From contig VXAA01003157.1 in the NCBI GenBank assembly GCA_013399115.1, positions 589,239 to 653,238 of the forward strand: a stretch of 64,000 bases of DNA, read 5' to 3'. This DNA comes from Anseranas semipalmata (taxonomy: Eukaryota > Chordata > Aves > Anseriformes > Anseranatidae). The position numbers and the translations under genes were made by a program. Below the pieces are notes generated by a model. The model did no database searches and was not told where the DNA came from. It saw nothing but the letters and a program-made list of their open reading frames with translations. Shown one piece after another: positions 1 through 13,446 of this stretch; within the stretch, counting starts at the first letter, position 1; every line of letters starts with the position of its first letter.

Positions 1-2760
1 ATAAAATACAAATCAGTCTATTGAAAAAAAGCAAGAGGAAAAACAGACCATTTAAATGAGCATTGTAATGAATTATACTGGCAATGCTAAAAGAGACTGC
101 TGTGCCTAAACCTTTTGTAGATATATTCAGATTCCATAGTGTTGACAAAATAGTGTTGAAAACTTTAGAAGATGCAGGTTTTGAAATAAAAAACCAGAAT
201 ATTTTGATTTTCCAGTGCAGATGACTGAGTCTGAATTAAAACACTTGCATGCTATGCTTAGATTCAAAAAGTGATAGAAACAGTGGGTGGCTGGCTCAGA
301 GGATTTGGCATGGATAGATTACACAACTAGTCAGCAGTCATAGGCCTCTGGTACTGGCAAACGTGATGATTTATTTCAACTTGGATGTTGTTTCTGCACT
401 GACCTTTTGTGCTCTGGCCTGGAAGTAAATGATGCTCAAAATGGTGGCTTTTGGTTTTTGGACAGTATTTATGGTTTATATTTGTCTATTTTATGTATTT
501 TTGGAGGGTCATTATAAAACAAAGGAAAACCCTTCAGATTTAAGATTTTTGCATAGCACTTTATACCAGTACATCCACTCAAGTCCTGTATGTTCACAAA
601 TAAAAATAAAACTTAAAGCTAAGCCTACCCATCACATCTGAGTGTACTCCAAAGGCTTCCTTTGGCTCTGCAGAATCTGAGATTTGTAGTACTTGAACTT
701 GTGTTGGACTGGCTGGGTTTGGTAGACAGCCTGTCTGCTTCTCCACTTCACCCTACTGGTGGTATTGCTAACTCGGCCTCCATTTTATTCTGTTTTTTCA
801 TAAACATGTAACGCAGTTGCATACAATACTTTAAGTGGCAGTAGCAACAACATTATCTGTCTCTACATTCATTTCTTAAATTACCCTATAGTCACGATTT
901 CTTTACCTCTTATATCTTTCCACACTGTTGTTACCAGTGTGACTTTACGAGGTGAGAAAGAAGAAAGCACACTGGACATCCTTGAAACAACTGTGCTGAC
1001 TTAGGGAAAAAGACTCTTTCTGAACTTTGTAGATAAACCCACTGCATTCCTAAAGATGCAAACATCTATCCAGCCACACATCTCTCGATACCTGCATAAT
1101 CAGAAAAAATGGCCTTTTTTTCCGGAAAGGAAAGTTGGGAGAACATTTGTTAAGTCCATTTTATTGACCTTTTTTTCCTGCACATTGTCCAGAGTCCTGT
1201 ATCGTCGTGTGTGATAGAATGTGCTAGCAACACTTAGTCAGATAAATTTGCACTGGAGGAATGAAAGAGAAGCAAAATCCATTTCTACAGATACAGAAGA
1301 ACCAGATCTCCTGCCTCTACAACAAACATGACGTGTCTCTTCAGTTGCCAGCCTCTGTGTTTCTGAGGAGACAGCGGCAGAAAGGTTGAAAACCACCATG
1401 AAAGAACATTAGAGGCTTATGCAGAGGAGCTGGGGAAGGGACTCTCAGGGACCCCGTTCCCGAGGGAGCGTTGCTCACTTGCCCCTCTGCACCACAGCCT
1501 TCCTTGCAGGCAGCTTACCAGCCTCGCTGCTGGAGTGGTGCCGAAGGCAGGCACTTGTGAATGTGCAGGAGCAAGAAATGCTTGATGAGAGGATGTCTTT
1601 GCAAATTGAAATTTCTAGCATAGAAATTCCCTGGCAGAATGTGATTGAGAGAGCTACTGTGAAATGTGCCAATAGTAATTATTTTAACAAACAAAAATTG
1701 GAGAGAGCTTTCTGGACAGAGGAAGGAAGGCTTCTTTCCTTTCTGTTAGTCATGATATATACATCCTCAACTGGTAAAGTGCTCTCTATAAGAATGTAGA
1801 GAAAGGGAATGCCAAGGAGCTGGACGCGCAGCAGCACCAGCAGTGATGTGGTGTGTGGGGACCCATGTGCAAGGACTGAGGGATGGAGGGACAGTGCAAG
1901 ACCTGTAGGTGGGTGAACCAAAGGAGGCAGCAGTCCCTGAGCATGGTCAAGGCATCAAGGAGAACTGTTCATGGAAAAGATGGCATGCTCTGATTACTGG
2001 ACAGGGATCTCAGCTGCCTCTTTTGACTGCTCTGTGCATTTTAGGGACTTGAAGTGATATAACATGATGGCAGCTGTGCAATTGTTCAGAATGGCCAGGT
2101 GCAGAGTGGCAGAACCTGTCCTTGTGTGACAGATATAGTAGTGTTGAAAGTATATAATTGGTAAAGAAAATTTTAATTAATCAGCTATTGTTACGCAGTA
2201 ATGTTCCCACAGATGCCATAAGAAGGGTCAAAGCCTGAATACCCTGTGGCTTTTTCTGCTGGGAAACTTCACCATTGTCAAAAACATCTGTAACTTAGGT
2301 AAAATGAAAATAAAACAAATGGAATTTCTCATAATTAGATATCTCATTCCTCTTAAATCATACCAGGATCTGTTGTCCAATGTTCCTTTTGAAATCACTG
2401 AGTGGAAGAAAAATTGAGGTTGTACTGCACAGCAGAAAAATATATTTCAAGCTGGTAATAGTAACATCTCAACAAGCTTTTGCCTGATTGCTTAGATTTT
2501 CACCTTATTGTTTTCTCTTGGTGGAACCAGCAGTGTAACATCTAGGTCACTTGTAAAATAGTTCAATTTTCATCCAGCTTGCCTGATAAAAACAGTTAAC
2601 ACTTAAATATGTGTTTGAAGAAGAAAATTGATGTATACAGTGTTTCAGATTCATGCTGGTTCTGTTAACTTTTTCCAGAATAACTAAAATTATGTCTATA
2701 ATCCTTCAGCTAGTTTCAAAAGTGATACCTAGCAGTCTTTAAATTTGTCTAGCATGGCAC
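1..2760. other. Unclassified intronic sequence
   Basis: This stretch is AT-rich and has no repeat family or gene I recognise. A more GC-rich patch at about 1410-1560 lies in a 126-codon open frame (1419-1799, +) that resembles nothing known to me and has an overlapping frame on the other strand. I take it as chance. Confidence 0.5.
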
Positions 2761-2761
2761 T

Positions 2762-2803
2762 GTTTTTTGTTGTTGTTGTTGTTTGTTTGTTTGTTTGTTT
2801 TTC
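2762..2803. repeat. (TTG)n/(TTTG)n microsatellite
   Basis: An uninterrupted run of TTG units passes into TTTG units. It lies immediately before the CR1 at 2817 and is separate from it. Confidence 0.9.
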
Positions 2804-2816
2804 TCATGCTAATAAT

Positions 2817-3251
2817 CAAGATGATGAAGGGAGTGGAGCACCTCTCATGTGAGGAGAGCCTGAGAGAGCTGGGACTGTTCAATTTGGAGAGGAGGAGGCT
2901 CGGGGGGGATCACATCAATGTCTATAAATACCTGAAAGGAGGATGCAAAGATGATGGAGTCAGGCTCTTTTCAGTGGTGCCCAGTGCCAGGACAAGAGGT
3001 AATGGGCACAAGCTGGAGCACAAGAGGTTCTGTCTGAACATCAGGAAGCACTTCTGTATTGTGTGGATGACAGAGCACTAGCACAGGTTGCCCAGAGAGG
3101 TTGTGGAGTCTCCCTGCTTGGAGATCTTCAAAAGCTGTCTGGTCAAAAGCAGGTCCTGGACAACCTGCTCTGGGTGTCCCTGCTTGAGCAGGGGTTGGAC
3201 CAGATGGCCTCCAGAGGTCCCTTCCCACCTCAATCATTCTTTGATCCTGTG
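2817..3251 (+). mobile_element. CR1 LINE, 5'-truncated 3' end
   Basis: This is a sense-strand copy of the end of CR1 ORF2 plus the 3' UTR. Hallmarks include GAGCACCTCTCATGTGAGGA near the start, GGTTGCCCAGAGAGGTTGTGG at about 3086, GGACCAGATGGCCTCC near 3200, and a decayed tail ATTCTTTGATCCTGTG at 3236-3251. Frames inside it are broken. Possible target duplication: CTAATAAT (2809-2816) against CTAATTTT (3252-3259), 6 of 8 bases. It is related to the copies at 22437 and 45465. Confidence 0.92.
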
Positions 3252-5199
3252 CTAATTTTCATAAAAGAATCCAACCAATACCAGACCTTTATAATTAGTG
3301 TTGTCAATTGTATTTTGGTTACTTCCTTATTAATATCATTTTGGCAGATCAAAAAAGATACTTACATACCTAAACCAACTTACTCATCTAAACTCCTAGA
3401 GCAAGATCTTATCTCAGCTATGTTTGGTCTCTTAATGTGTGACCTCGATACCCATTCATCAACAAAGAGAAACCTCCATAGATCAAATCATCTTAAACAC
3501 CTACCACAGCTTGAGATGAGTGACCTGTGAAAGTGTCTGTTTCTTTCCATCGAGAGTCCACATGACTAGTTTTGGCTTTAAAATCTAGCCTTTGGACACC
3601 TAAGTTAGGGTAAATGAATCCTACTCAGGGAATTCAAATAATTGTTCAGCTGTCCTGTAACCATCTTTACAGATTGGTCCCATTGTCTCAGGTCCAGCAA
3701 GTAAAAAAGGCTTGGGGTTGAACACAGCCTGGTGGAGTGTAATTGTATCCTCAGAGAACTTGAGATGTTCTTTTTTTGCAGACTTTTACTGAAAAAAAGC
3801 CCATTCAGATGGAAAATGTAGCAAAAGGAGCTAAGTTTGTTAGGAGCCGAAAATCCTGTAGTGCACATATTCCCAATTTAGGATTTATATTTTATTTTAA
3901 CTGCTTGCCAATTAAGGAGAAAAGGGAAGAAAGGAAAAGAAATGTGGCTTTTTCAGCATTTAATATCAGTCAGAACATTTGAGGATGCTCATACAACAAT
4001 AAAAACAATCTCATCTTTTGTCTCAAAGCTATGGAGAAAGTCTGTCGTAAACAGGGTTGCTGTTCAATTTTATTTTACATTCATTTGTACTGGTATTGAA
4101 AATGAGCAACAGGGGAGACCACAGGTGCTAAAGCACTAAAGAACTGGAAAACAAATGCAATGCTTCATTTTCAGCCAGAGGCAGGTTACAGTGTTTCCTG
4201 GGAAAATGCTTTTAATAGAAGGAAATTTTGCAGTAAACTAATGGTGACATTAAGCAGAATTGACTGTAATTGATTAATGTAATCTGCATATTTCATGATT
4301 ATCTGAGATATGGTTACCGTATAATGAAAGTTTTGCGACACTCAAAGCCTGTGCACAAGGTTATGTCTTCTAGCATAAATCTGAGAGCATAAAGGGGTTT
4401 GGAGGAGTGCTTTAAATTGCCAAGGATGATCTGGCTGATAAAACTTAAGTACAAAATGAATATTAATTTTTAGTGCAGTAAAATTAGCTGACTCTTTGAA
4501 GATTGCTGGTACTTAACCTTTTCTTGATCTGCTTTAAACATAATTTTACAATTATTCTACTGTTACAATTTTATGTTTGTTTGATGTGTTTATGGTGGAC
4601 CATTCTGGTTTGGACCCATTGAGAGTGCTCATGGGAGATGGGAAGCTCTTGAGAGGGTAGTAGGAGCAGTGCTCTGGGAGTTTTTAGGGGAGATGCCATG
4701 TCTGCACTTAGTCACTGGCATCTTGTCCAGGCCAGTTTAGTATCAGTGACTCCTTCAGCCATGGGTAAACTCCTCTCAAGTGAATGCACATATGATGTTT
4801 CCTTTGGAGATCTGAGGACTGACATAACATTCATAATGCTGGAGTTCCCAGAGGAAAGCCCTTGTTACCCACCAGGCTACTTTCTATTCCTTTCTCTGCC
4901 TTTCAGTCCAAAAACTGATAGCAGACAGTATTTGCAGCCAGCATCATGAATGTGTCCTGAAAAGAACAAATGAATAGCTGTGAAATGGCATTTCTCCAAA
5001 AGAAATTGAGCTCACACAGCTTTTAGTACAGCTGCTTCAGGCTGTCACTCAGGACTTTCTGCTCAGTGCAGTCTCCTCTCGTTACTGGGACAGTTTGCAA
5101 AAGGACTGATGGAAGTCAAGATACTAGGGTTTTTGTGTACCTGCCAAAGGGGTCGCTTTGCCTTCCAGTGAGGATGCAACATCCTCGATCTTCTTAAGT
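3252..5199. other. Unclassified intronic sequence
   Basis: AT-rich sequence. I see no gene, no repeat family and no strong local structure. Its short open frames overlap on both strands and look random. Confidence 0.5.
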
Positions 5200-6032
5200 T
5201 TGGTGGTTTCACGTTGACGGGCAGCTCAGCACTACCACACTGCTCTCTCACTCCGTCTCCTTAGAAGAACACATAGAGAAAATATGATGAGAAAAAGCTC
5301 GAGGGTTGAGGTAAGGACAGGGAGATCACTCGCCAGTTAATATCATGGACAAAACAGACTCAGCATAAGGGAGATTAATGTAATTTGTTGCCTGTTGCTA
5401 ACAGACTTAGAGCAGTGACAACTACAAGCAAGCTAAAAACACCTTCCCCCATCCACCCTCTTCTACCTCCTCCCCCCGAGCGGTGCAGGGGAACGGGGAA
5501 TGGGGGCTGCGGTCAGTCCCTAACGCTGCGTCTCTGCCGCTCCTTCATGGTCACTCTCTGCCCCTGCTCCACGTGGGGTCCCTCCCNNNNNNNNNNNNNN
5601 NNNNNNNNNNNNNNNNNNNNNNNNNNNNNNNNNNNNNNNNNNNNNNNNNNNNNNNNNNNNNNNNNNNNNNNNNNNNNNNNNNNNNNNNNNNNNNNNNNNN
5701 NNNNNNNNNNNNNNNNNNNNNNNNNNNNNNNNNNNNNNNNNNNNNNNNNNNNNNNNNNNNNNNNNNNNNNNNNNNNNNNNNNNNNNNNNNNNNNNNNNNN
5801 NNNNNNNNNNNNNNNNNNNNNNNNNNNNNNNNNNNNNNNNNNNNNNNNNNNNNNNNNNNNNNNNNNNNNNNNNNNNNNNNNNNNNNNNNNNNNNNNNNNN
5901 NNNNNNNNNNNNNNNNNTTGGAGCCGGCTGGAGCTGGCTCTGATCTGACATGGGGCAGCTGCTGGGCTCTGCTCACAGAGGCCACCCCTGCAGCCCCCTG
6001 CTACCAAACCCTTGCCGCATAAACCCAATACA
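5200..6032 (-). mobile_element. Solo LTR of an avian endogenous retrovirus (contains assembly gap)
   Basis: Read on the minus strand it begins TGTATTGGGTTTATG at 6032 and ends near 5200 with AAACCACCAA, the usual outline of a common long avian ERV LTR. Typical internal blocks are GCTCAGCACTACCACAC (5222), GAGATAAGGACAGGG-like sequence near 5310, and ACGTGGGGTCCCTCCC just before the gap. Possible 6-base target duplication: TTAAGT (5194-5199) and TTAGGT (6033-6038), one mismatch. No retroviral genes adjoin it, so I read it as a solo LTR. The partner copy at 62589-63195 is about nine-tenths identical by eye over the region before the gap. The predicted proteins across it are artefacts of the N run. 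Confidence 0.78.
5587..5917. other. Assembly gap, 331 N
   Basis: An unbroken run of N inside the LTR. The matching stretch in the LTR at 62589 is only about 105 bases (roughly 62975-63079). Confidence 0.99.
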
Positions 6033-7545
6033 TTAGGTAAATAATGTATTCTAAAAATTTGCAATGAAGAATACTGGAGTTCCTGTTAGAGTCACAGTCT
6101 GTGACCCCACCCAAACGTTACCATCATCCTGTCCCTTGGCCAAGTTATCTTAAAATAACAAACTTGTCAGAAGTAATTTTGACTTGCTTTACTGGTTCTC
6201 TAGGAGTGGTACATTCTCAAGTCACTGTCTTGTGGTTCAGAGTTCAGGTCAGGTTCAAACTGCATAGCTAAGAAGTTGGATGTTACCTGAATTTTCAATC
6301 ATCTGAGTACTCTGCACTTTCATGAAAATGAGCCTTCCAGTGAATTAGTATTAGAACTGCTATAATCACTACTCATTAAAAAATTCAGGGTTTTTAGTCA
6401 GACTCATTTACAGCTTGTATTGGACTAATATCCTTACAGTTTTCCATTATGAGAAGATTAGAAAATGTGTTCTTCCATCTTTGCAGAGCAGAATCATCAT
6501 CATAGCTAAGATGACCAAGAATCTATTTGCGAGCAATTTTATTTGCGTTCAGTAACTGTCAGACGTAAAATCATGATATACATAATATTACTGTAACAGA
6601 CTCATCTGTTAACTACTTGTGACACTTTTGTGAGAAATCATCCAAGAACTTGCACTGTTACTAAAATTTATTTGTCTAAATTAATGTAATGTGAGTAGTT
6701 GGATTTTCTGGATAGTAGAGAAAAAAGTAATTTTGCCATTGAAATGGGTGTTTGTGTTCTTTGTCATTATGCATCCAAGGAAAGAAAAAGCAAGTGAAAC
6801 CTGCAAAGTCATGTGTGACTATGACATGTGAGATGAAATGTCTCATTTGCATGACATTATAATTCCAAATCATAAAAAAGATATGATTATGAAAAAGAGT
6901 TTGACCCACTAGTTGACTGTTCAGGTGTTTGATTTATCTGTTATTTGAAATACTTTTTCAGAAAATTGTATGTTTTTGGAGTAATTTCAGATATTGAAAC
7001 ATTTCAGTCTGAGTTATTGCCATTAGATACAATATTTGTCCATTATTTATGAAATTCCTTTTCCTTCTTCATTCCATAGAGTTCTGTTTCCCTCCACGAA
7101 TGTGGGTACCCTGTACCAATGTGCTTTCAGCATCATTGCATGATAATCAAGGGGATATAGAAAATAGTTGTCTCTTTCTGTACTTGGTGGTAGGATTGTC
7201 AAATCCTTTTTCTATTTTCATTTCCAAAATTGTGGAATTTTGGAAGGGGACAGGCATTCTTAAATAATAACTGGCAATCAGCCAAGTTGCAAGAAAATAA
7301 ACTTTACAATAAAGCTTATCAGCCAGGTCTTTAGACTGCTGGGAACCAAACCATCCCTGTTCCCCTACCTAGGCTACTATAGCAGTCAGGGAGAAGTCCC
7401 TTCCCTTGTCCCTTCCACCCATGCATAACTACTGTGTGCCAACAAAGCACCTCTAAATTGCATTCATAAGGAAGCACCCCCAAGAAAGTGAAAAGCCTTG
7501 CCTTTGGATATGTACATATCAGAAAGTTTACGTTGCACCCACCAC

Positions 7546-7573
7546 AAAAAACAAAACAAAACAAAACAAAAAA
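7546..7573. repeat. (AAAAC)n microsatellite
   Basis: About five AAAAC units with a slightly longer A-run at each end. Confidence 0.85.
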
Positions 7574-10500
7574 CCACCAGATTTTCAGTGTACTCAGTAA
7601 AAACAGGGACTCCTAGAGATGTGAAGTTCTTCTTTCCAAGAGTTTGGGGAAGGATCTTCCCTGCATCAAAGTACCGTTGCATTTCAGGGTACAAAGTGTT
7701 AATGTGGAAACTTGCTCAACAGTGGAGACTCACTAGAGAAAGCATTGAAGAGTTAAAGAGGATGATCGTTTCTACTTGTGCAGGCTTCCCTGTTGAGCTT
7801 CACAGGGTTGGTCAGAGACTCAACAACATTATCTTTTAAAAAGTCTAGCTGCAGGTGAGGACAGCAGGACATGAGGAAGCAAAGGCAGCAGTCACCTCTC
7901 TGCATGCCTTGCAAGGATTGTGATCCCTGAATTTGCAACTGGAAGTGGCTGTAAATAGCTCTCCTTTGCAATCTCTCAACTATGATTATAATGAGCAATC
8001 AGAGAGGCTGAAGTGTTGCATTGCTTTCTAGATGAAGCACTTGTAATACTACATTGTGCTCATTTGAATACTAATTAGTAACAGCATCTTTTAAACAAAA
8101 TGTGCAGCATAGTGAGAAACATTATTAGAAATTAGTTCCATATTTGACTCTGCCTTAAGTGTACACATCTATGTTATAGGTGTTCTTTAATAAAAAAGAT
8201 ACACCCGATGCATCAGCAAGCAATTACAAAGATCATACGACAAAACAGCTTAGATTTGCAAATGATTTTATTCTTCAGGTGTACAACACGTTACACCCAG
8301 CTAGATGCATTCACATTTCCAAATGAGACAGAGTAACAGTGTCATAATCCTATTTGCTGTTTCATTTCTTTTCCTTTCTTAAAACACCTAGTAGAGGATG
8401 TCTTTTTAATTGCTATTTGACACTGAACTAATTCTTTCTGGAAAACTGTCTATAATGTCTCTAAGATCTTTCTCTAGAAATAACATATCTAGAGTCTTTT
8501 ATAGCGTGCACAGCTAGAGCTGTTTTTTTAGCACAAGAGAATTTTTGTTACTCTTCAACTCATTTTCTAGATTACTTATGAATAGTTTAACAGAACATGT
8601 CCCAGAATGGTTCATGTGGGATTCATCTAGCAACTTCCCTAAAATGAAGACCTATCTCCTAACTTTCATACTGCGTAACTTGATGAGCACTCCAACTGCT
8701 GTCTCATTAATGTAAAGGGCAGCAGCACCACTTTTTTATTCAGTTGGAGTCTATTCAGGGCATCCATCTCTTTCAGCCCCTCACTGGTTTATGAATCCCA
8801 AAGAAGCTTAAGCATGAAATAGTATGAGATTTCCTTCACCCTAATGAAGCGCTGCTGGTCAGATACTTCTGTGTCTGAGGAGTATTACTGTTGACAGCAC
8901 TGGCATCTATAGATTTCAGGGCTAAGAAGCAACTGAAGAGGAATTCAGATGGCCACAATCTGGGGTTTAGGATCAAAATCATGCCTAAATCCTGGGCTTT
9001 TAAGTTCTTTTGTATCTGGAAGCTAAGTGGGTGGGTTATGCAGTTAGATCAGGAAAGGCTTGGAATATCTGTTTACGTAGGCACTGACAATAGCACCAAA
9101 GTAATGCCTATATGCTTCAGTGGATTTATTCTGTAAGCCTATATTTCAGGAAGTATCCTTCATCAGATGGTTGGTTAAGCAGGTAGTTTACCTTTAGGTG
9201 TGTAATTAATTCTTTCATCATTAATTGATTCGAAATATATGAACAAATGAATTCCCAAAGCGAAACTTCAGTTTCCTTCATAGTCAAAGGTAAGGGCACA
9301 CACTAGCCCTCTGCTGATTGGCCCCTTGGAAATACAGTAGAAGTTTTTCATTCTAGTTTTACATAAAATAGCCTAGGATTTTTCCCTGCAGAACTTTCTC
9401 TGGTAGGAATACTCTTTCTGTTTCCTTCATGTGACCAAAAAGAAGCTCTTTGTAAAGCACTTGATTACCATATAGCTGGAGTTGTGTTTCAGTTTGGTAA
9501 TATAATATAATGCATTGCAAAACAATTCATTGAGAACTTTGAGAACTTCAAAGCATTTCTTTTCACATAGGTCCCCATACTTAAAGACAGAATGCCTTTT
9601 GCAAATCTTAAGATAAAAATATTTTATTTATATATTCCTTTGAGAAAAAACTGCATTCTTATAGGACTAATAGGGATTATGATAAATGACAAAGAAAAAA
9701 AAAGACAAAATAGATATTTAATTTACATTAAATTATTTATTATTTAAAATTTAAGTTTTCCTGTTTGTATATTTGAAATGACAATGTATTTTGATTAGAC
9801 ACAGCTTTTGAGAGCACTGTCTTTGAGAGCACTACTTCACAGAGATCAAGATGAATATGTCCTGGATAATAAGAATTGTAGATATTTTAATTCTTAACAT
9901 AAATACAGGTAACCTTCTTTTCAAGATGTCTGATAATTTATCATCAGCTAGCTTGTTGAATTACCTAAAACATCAGAAAAACTTTCTATTGTCTAAAACA
10001 TTTGTATCACTTTAAGGTGACTGTTCACCTTCTCTGTCTCTAAAAATGGGATTAAAATTTATAAAAAGCAAGATAACTTGTCTTCATACACAATAAAATA
10101 GATAGAGCTAGAAAGACATAATAGAAATAATAAAATGATTTCAGGAAGGTGAGAATGTTAGAAAAGGAAAAGAAAATATGTTTTCCTCTAACCAGTGTAA
10201 ACAAATCTATGCCTGCTTTACTCAAAGGATCTTTTTCTCCTATGCCACAGGTTCATTACTTTATTTTTGACAAATACAATAAGCTCTTAAAGTTCTTACA
10301 ATGTCATCATATATCTAATGTGCTCTTATTTTTTTAAATCATTAAGTAACTGTATTTATCCTTTTGAATGTGCTGATTTGGCACTTGGCTGTCACCAGCC
10401 TGATGTAGTTGAACAAAATCCTGTATCATAGCAAGGACTCCTTCCTTAAGTGATGATGGAGCTTGGGAACGCAGTCTGTGCTCGTTAATGCCGGTCGCTT

Positions 10501-13422
10501 TGTGCTGAACCTCAATCATCAGCAGGAGCTCTAGCAATCACAACTCACACTGTAGTAGAGCCCAAATGATTTTTTTTTGAACCCTCAGATAGTCGTGCAT
10601 AATCTAGCATTTAAGTCTGCTTTCCTGAATGAGTGAGTGCATCTGAAAACAGCAGGCCACTTCCAGGTGTGTATGTAGGTTGAAAATCAGACATTAGTAG
10701 CAGGAAAAAAAAAAATAATGGGAGCTGGATAAAATCATTTTATAAGTAACAAAGAGATCAAAAAAAAATGTACAACATATATCAAACTTACCATGTAGAG
10801 TGAATTTGGATGGAAAATGGAGTTGCAGAACAATGGAGAAAGAGCAATTTATTCAGCATGTTCGCAAATCTAAAAGTTACCCCCTAGTGTTTTCTGGAGA
10901 GAGAAGGAAGAAATTATCACCATCAGTAGTAGGCATCTTGCAGCAAAGGTCTCACAAGATGCTGCCAACTCACAGTAATGTTCCTCACCCTCCAACCCTG
11001 GCTGAACCCGAGGACCCCCAGGAATAGTGCGGGGTGAGCATAACACCAGAGAGCGGGGTAGGCACTAGAAAGTTTGTGTGTATGTCATTTTACCTGCATG
11101 TAATTTCAGCTGCAGGCATCAGTATGGAACTAGACTGCTAATAAATCTTTGATTAGACTTTTACAACTCTACTAAAAAAAAAAAGACTGCATGTAAGGTA
11201 TTTATTTGCCCACAGTAAGAGTGTTACAGCTTGGTGGGAGTTCAAACAACCAACTTTGTAGCTTGGATGTAACAAATTGGTAATTAGCCTCACATAAATA
11301 AAAACATGACATTTTGTACTCTCATTAATTAAGACCAAGTCTTCTTCCTGAAGCTGGATCCAACCTGAATGCAGTCAGCCCTAATTGTGATCATAACTGT
11401 TAAGATGAACATAATCTTCATAGGAAGCATCTTTAGATATGGCAATTGTGCATTTCTTGAAGATCTTTAATTTCCTGCATGAGCTTTTCAAGCTTTTTAT
11501 TCAAATTCATTGATCGTGTTCATTGAACATCTTTATCTAATTTAGTTCTAGCAGCAATTGTCTAATGACCAGGTGGTTCTTACGTATGTTGTTTCAGCTT
11601 TTGCTTAGTTTTGTACAAGCATAGGTACATCTGTAGGTTTGTGAACTCTGTGTCCACTATAAGCTTTCTGGCACATAATTTATACGTAGATCATGTCTTT
11701 TTCATCACAGTAGTCACTGGTTGTAGCCTCAGTTTTGGCACATAACATTTTAATGTGTTAACCTTTCTCCTAAACATTTATTTCCTTTGCATGGAATTTA
11801 TAATTTCTGTTCATTCACCCCAGGTGTTCAGGCTCTCTCAGTGATTCAAAGGGCATGTTGTCGTCACATTCTTCTACTGATCTGTCTCTGTCCTCCTTGT
11901 CAACTACCTACCTCTTTGCCATTAAGATGTTGTAATTCATTATGCAATGTATTGGGGAAATAAAGCACTCTTGAATTAAAGAGCCTGTTTGCCAAAGGCA
12001 GTACTGAAGGTACACAAATCTCTGCTCCATTTCACCAAAGTGCTAGAATTTTAATGATACATCAAGATTAGAAAAATAATTGTTGTCATCTGTATCTTCA
12101 AAAGTTTCCTCTGTTGTAAGCAATATCTTTTTTTTTATATACCTGGATTTAATTAGGGGGTGTCTGTGGCTGACTGCAGATGCTGTAATGTGACTGGAGT
12201 ACACCCACTCTCTTAGCTCTGCTGTGTGAGCTCTGCTCATGTATGACCATATTTGTCTTCTATATTCTTCCTCCTGGAGTGAGAATAACTTCCGTAAAAA
12301 TAAGAATCAGGGGATGGCTAAGTTCTTAGCTTCACTTTATACTCCGCTTAGACCTTTCCCTATTCTCAGATTCCCTTCTATTCTCAGATTGCTCCTCAGT
12401 TTTCTTCTCTCTTTCTTGAAAGAACACTATTTCTTGATAGGACCTAGGATCTGAGCCCTTTTTAACTCCAGAACAGGTAACACTGAGAAATTGTATCTAT
12501 TCTGATTTACTTGTTCCTGTAGAGTTCACTTATTACTTTTACTAATATCAGTGTTGCAGACGTCTTGGTTTTTGCATTTATGTCCCGATTAAAAATTAAT
12601 TGGTTTGCATTTGTGAAACTGCATGCTCATTAATTTTCTTCTGTTGTGTTGTCCATTGATCTTATGAATAATGCTTCTTTAACAATAGTGCTGTGGCTAT
12701 CATCTTTGTCTGTTCTGTGCACTATACTCTTTTATTTGCAAATTCTTGTCAGATATGAAATCCACTGCAATTCTGTTATTGTTCTTCAAATACCCATTGT
12801 TTCTTTTCATCACTGTTTGTTACAATGTAAGTTCTGTGTGTTGTGTTTATGAAGTTTATCTCTGTGATCTGCACAATTCCTACTTCAGTTTTTTCTTCTA
12901 TTATTCTTGGATATTCTGGCAATTTGACTTTATCAGGATACTTTTCAATCATCAGTCTGGATTGCATAATTTTATTTGCTATGCAAATTCCAGTTGTTCT
13001 TTCAAGTTCTTTCCACTAGTTTTAAGTATATCAGCCTGGGTTCCACTCAGAAATCAGTTCTCTGTCAGGTTCAGGATACATTCTTTTAAAATTGAAAGGC
13101 TGCTTTCTCATCAAGAGATAATTTATCATTTTTCTTGGCCTTTATGTTGTTACCGCTCACACACTTTGCTTTTGCAGAGGTCAGTACTCCTCTAATTTCT
13201 GCTATGGAGTTTTATAATTCATTTTCCCTGCTTTGGTCAACTGGAACTTATAAAACACAGCAGGTGTTTCAAAATACCTGTTATCTTTTATGAGGAAGGG
13301 AGTTACGGAGCCATGCCTCAGCTTAAGGGTAGGTGGACTACAGCAGCGTGTGACAGACACACTGTGAGACAATAGAAGGAGACAAAGGAAGTCTGAAGCA
13401 CAAAGTGTGAGAGGAGATGAAC

Positions 13423-13446
13423 GTGGACATTTGGACATTTGGACAT
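13423..13446. repeat. Short 9-base tandem repeat
   Basis: TGGACATTT occurs twice and is followed by a partial third unit (TGGACA). Confidence 0.8.

Noticed and set aside
1419..1799. 126-codon open frame (+)
   Set aside because: No recognisable domain, another frame overlaps on the opposite strand, and the composition is that of the surrounding intron. Judged chance.
3063..3530. 155-codon frame (+) overlapping CR1
   Set aside because: It starts in an out-of-phase frame of CR1 and runs into unique sequence. It is not the CR1 ORF2 frame.
5385..6064. Several long frames containing runs of X
   Set aside because: They are produced by the 331-base N gap inside the LTR and are not coding.
10334..10537. 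67-codon frame (-) with a protein-like appearance and several CpGs
   Set aside because: No family recognised, no splice structure or repeat context, and too short to support on its own.
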